Shown: positions 26,180-28,960 of the stretch, piece by piece
How the letters are laid out: each line of letters opens with the position of its first letter
Position numbering within the stretch: position 1 is the stretch's first letter
Source: Trebonia sp.
GTDB lineage: Bacteria > Actinomycetota > Actinomycetes > Streptosporangiales > Streptosporangiaceae
Assembly: GCA_030038035.1 (NCBI GenBank)
Contig: JASHPP010000164.1
Location: 1-28,960 of the forward strand
Direction of reading: 5' to 3'
DNA: 28,960 nucleotides
The notes under the pieces: model-generated
The model's database searches: none
Seen by the model: the letters and a program-made list of their open reading frames with translations, nothing else
Told to the model about the DNA's origin: nothing
Made by a program: the position numbers and the translations under genes

Positions 26180-27001
26180 GTGAGCGCCCGGGCTCGCAAG
26201 CTGTCGTATGAGCTGCTCGGCTGTGCCCGGCACGGACACGTCCTCGTCGGCACCGACGCGGCGGCGGTGCGCCCCCAGGACCACCTGGTGGTGCGCGAGT
26301 ACGCGGGTTTGCGCTGGTACCGCTGCCTGCGGTGCGACGCGTGGCTGCCGCGGACGGCTCCCGCCTCGCCCGCGCGCCCCTTCCCACCCGAGCGCGACGA
26401 GATCAGCCTCCCGCTGCGGGGGCGGGCCCTGCGGGACAGGTACGTGCTGCGCCTGATCGCGGTCGACAGGGCGGTCCACTTCGTCGTGCTGGCCGTGCTC
26501 GCCACCGCGGTCTTCGCATTCGCCGCCGACAAGCCGATGCTGCAGCAAGGTTTCATGCGCGTCCTCGCCGGCCTGCAAGCCGGTGTCGGCGGGCCGGCGA
26601 ACACCGCCAGCGGCGGCGTCGAGGGCGAGCTCACCCGGCTGTTCGCGATTAGCATCCGCAGCCTGGTGCTGACGGGCGCCGCTCTCATTTGCTACGCCGT
26701 CCTTGAGGGCGTCGAGGCGGTCGGGCTGTGGCAGGGCAGGAGGTGGGCCGAATACCTGACGTTCGTGGCCACGGTGCTGCTCGTCCCGCTCGAGGTCTAC
26801 GAGATCGGCCACAGGCCCACCGCGCTCAAGGGCCTCACGCTGGCCATCAACCTGGCGATCGCGGTCTACCTGGTGATCGCGAAGCGGCTGTTCGGCGTGC
26901 GCGGCGGCCAGCGAGCCCAGCGTGAGCTGCGCCGCGCCGACTCCGGGTGGGCGGCGCTCGAACACGCGACTCCCCACGCCAGCGCGGACTACTCGCGCTG
27001 A
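26180..27001 (+). CDS. DUF2127-family membrane protein with N-terminal zinc-ribbon-like segment
   Basis: A 273-residue protein. The cytoplasmic N-terminus carries CARH (C15, H18) and RCLRCDAW (C49, C52), a plausible zinc-binding C-x2-H / C-x2-C pair. Then come about four transmembrane helices: [58 protein letters not shown] and [20 protein letters not shown]. The [19 protein letters not shown] segment is typical of DUF2127. The function is unknown. GTG 26180 has GGAGG 9 bases upstream; the frame is open to 25955 but antisense to the oxidase remnant there. The gene appears intact, unlike its neighbours. Confidence 0.83.
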   Translation: MSARARKLSYELLGCARHGHVLVGTDAAAVRPQDHLVVREYAGLRWYRCLRCDAWLPRTAPASPARPFPPERDEISLPLRGRALRDRYVLRLIAVDRAVHFVVLAVLATAVFAFAADKPMLQQGFMRVLAGLQAGVGGPANTASGGVEGELTRLFAISIRSLVLTGAALICYAVLEGVEAVGLWQGRRWAEYLTFVATVLLVPLEVYEIGHRPTALKGLTLAINLAIAVYLVIAKRLFGVRGGQRAQRELRRADSGWAALEHATPHASADYSR

Positions 27002-27015
27002 AGTCCAGGGCACCG

Positions 27016-27034
27016 ACCAGGGTCCGCCCCTGGT
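27016..27034 (+). terminator. Short hairpin after the DUF2127 gene
   Basis: ACCAGGG (27016-27022), loop TCCGC, CCCTGGT (27028-27034): a perfect 7-bp GC-rich stem 14 bases after the stop codon. No T-tract follows, so termination is only suggested. Confidence 0.4.
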
Positions 27035-27097
27035 GCGACCGGCACACCCCGCGGGCGACCCTGGGCACCACGATGGCCGGAAGGAGGCATGCACGCG

Positions 27098-27355
27098 ATG
27101 GGCAGCGTCGAGGAGATCCTGGCCGGTTACGACGGCCTGCGGGCGGATCAAGAGGCCTTTTACGTGGATCTGCACCGGCATCCTGAACTGTCCCGCCAGG
27201 AGCAGCGCACCGCCCAGCGCGTCGCCGGCCAGTTGCAGCGGGCCGGCCTGGATGTCCAGGCCGGCATCGGCGGTACGGGGGTGGTGGGCGTGCTGGCCAG
27301 CGGCAGCGGGCCGGCCGTGCTGGTCACCGCCGCGCTGGCCTGGCTGGCGGCATGA
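27098..27355 (+). pseudogene. N-terminal stub of an M20 amidohydrolase (hippurate hydrolase-like)
   Basis: Eighty-five codons from ATG 27098 (GGAAGGAGG about 8 bases upstream; ATG 27089 sits too close to it). The frame gives FYVDLHRHPELSRQEQRTAQ and GIGGTGVVGVLASGSGPAVL, the exact start of M20 peptidases/amidohydrolases such as hippurate hydrolase. It then diverges into VTAALAWLAA and stops where homologues continue with the metal-binding DMDALP region. About 300-350 residues, including all zinc ligands, are missing, so no enzyme is possible. The intact ribosome site means the stub may still be translated. Confidence 0.8.
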
Positions 27356-27385
27356 CCTGAACCACCGCGACGATTGGAACCGCCG

Positions 27386-27910
27386 ATGCCCACCCGAAGC
27401 AGCCCGATCACGCCGCTCGCCGCCGCCGTCGGCGGCCTCATCGCCGGCGCCGTGGGGACCGCCTGCATGGACGCGGCCCGGTACCTGAGGTACCGCCGCG
27501 CGGGCGGCAAAGCCAGCGCGCTTGGGTGGGAGTTCGCGCCGGTGGACAGCTGGGCGAAGGCCCCTGAGCCTGGGCAGGTCGCCAAGCGCCTGATCACGGG
27601 GTTCACCCAGCGCGAGCTCCCCGACCGCTTGGCCTGGCTCACGAGCACGATCGCGCACTGGTCCTACGGGTCGCTGGCGGCGGCCCTCTACGGCATCGTG
27701 GCCGGCTCGCTGCGCAGGCCGCACGCCGCGTACGGCCTGCCCTTCGGCGCCGCGGTCTGGGCGGCCGGCTACGTCCTTCTCCCCGAAGCGGGGCTCTACA
27801 AGCCGATCTGGGAATACGACGCTAAGACGCTGGCCGACGACCTGACCGCGCACCTCGCCTACGGGGCGGGCACCGGGGCCACGTTCTGGCTGCTGGCCGG
27901 GATCCTGTAG
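27386..27910 (+). CDS. Conserved hypothetical membrane protein
   Basis: A 174-residue protein with hydrophobic helices at [59 protein letters not shown] and [20 protein letters not shown]. The pattern (GxxAGxxGTxxMD at the start, H and W before the second helix) resembles YagU/DUF1440-type proteins, but the assignment is loose. ATG 27386 follows GGAA by 6 bases; an in-frame TTG at 27374 is less likely. Only 10 bp separate its stop from the ftsH start, so the two are probably co-transcribed. The function is unknown. Confidence 0.72.
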   Translation: MPTRSSPITPLAAAVGGLIAGAVGTACMDAARYLRYRRAGGKASALGWEFAPVDSWAKAPEPGQVAKRLITGFTQRELPDRLAWLTSTIAHWSYGSLAAALYGIVAGSLRRPHAAYGLPFGAAVWAAGYVLLPEAGLYKPIWEYDAKTLADDLTAHLAYGAGTGATFWLLAGIL

Positions 27911-27920
27911 CCGCGGCGCC

Positions 27921-28960
<1,040 letters not shown>

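Overview
The window comes from a high-GC actinobacterium, most likely a soil actinomycete. Supporting signs are strong third-position G/C, GTG starts, long antisense ORFs caused by composition, a PucR regulator, a NACHT/WD40 giant protein, a THI-box overlapping a Shine-Dalgarno (SD) site, and PABA-synthase domain fusion. The genus cannot be fixed from sequence alone. No tRNA, rRNA, CRISPR array or intact insertion sequence was seen, and there is no gene-free stretch above 300 bases.

Region 1 (1-7340) is a catabolic operon on the minus strand. It is read in the order aldehyde dehydrogenase, 72-aa membrane protein, NCS1 permease, then a FAD/folate dimethylglycine/sarcosine dehydrogenase-like protein that runs off the left edge. 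A PucR-type activator is divergent. The shared intergenic region holds a good promoter (TTGACC-N17-TACTGT) with a perfect 6-1-6 palindrome over its -35 box. The likely logic is import of an N-methylated or purine/hydantoin-like compound, oxidative demethylation, then aldehyde oxidation.

Region 2 (8031-13836) is the most interesting part: a two-gene conflict (defence-like) cassette on the minus strand. A small Trypco1-like protein overlaps a 1755-aa protein built as trypsin-like protease, degenerate calcineurin-like phosphoesterase, uncharacterised domain, NACHT NTPase, pentapeptide repeats, nine WD40 repeats and a C-terminal tail. The phosphoesterase has lost most metal ligands. Five WD40 units recur at an exact 126-bp period with variation confined to few positions. 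The cassette is bracketed by a 31-bp direct repeat (one mismatch); a diverged third copy lies 3 kb away.

Region 3 (13906-21030) holds DoxX, arylamine N-acetyltransferase, an MFS exporter, an AlkZ-related protein, a MarR regulator with a clear inverted repeat at its start, and a single-chain PabB-PabC-PabA p-aminobenzoate synthase. These could form an aromatic-amine module, since PABA is a classic acetyltransferase substrate.

Region 4 (21027-23536) holds a hydroxyisobutyrate-dehydrogenase-like enzyme and, divergently, a TPP riboswitch directly controlling a CytX-type hydroxymethylpyrimidine permease.

Region 5 (23650-28960) is a zone of gene decay mixed with intact membrane proteins. It contains an MFS N-terminus fused out of frame to a nitronate monooxygenase lacking its N-terminus, a pyruvate-oxidase gene with one frameshift and two internal deletions, a DUF2127 protein, an 85-residue stub of an M20 amidohydrolase, another membrane protein, and the 5' part of an ftsH gene cut by the right edge.
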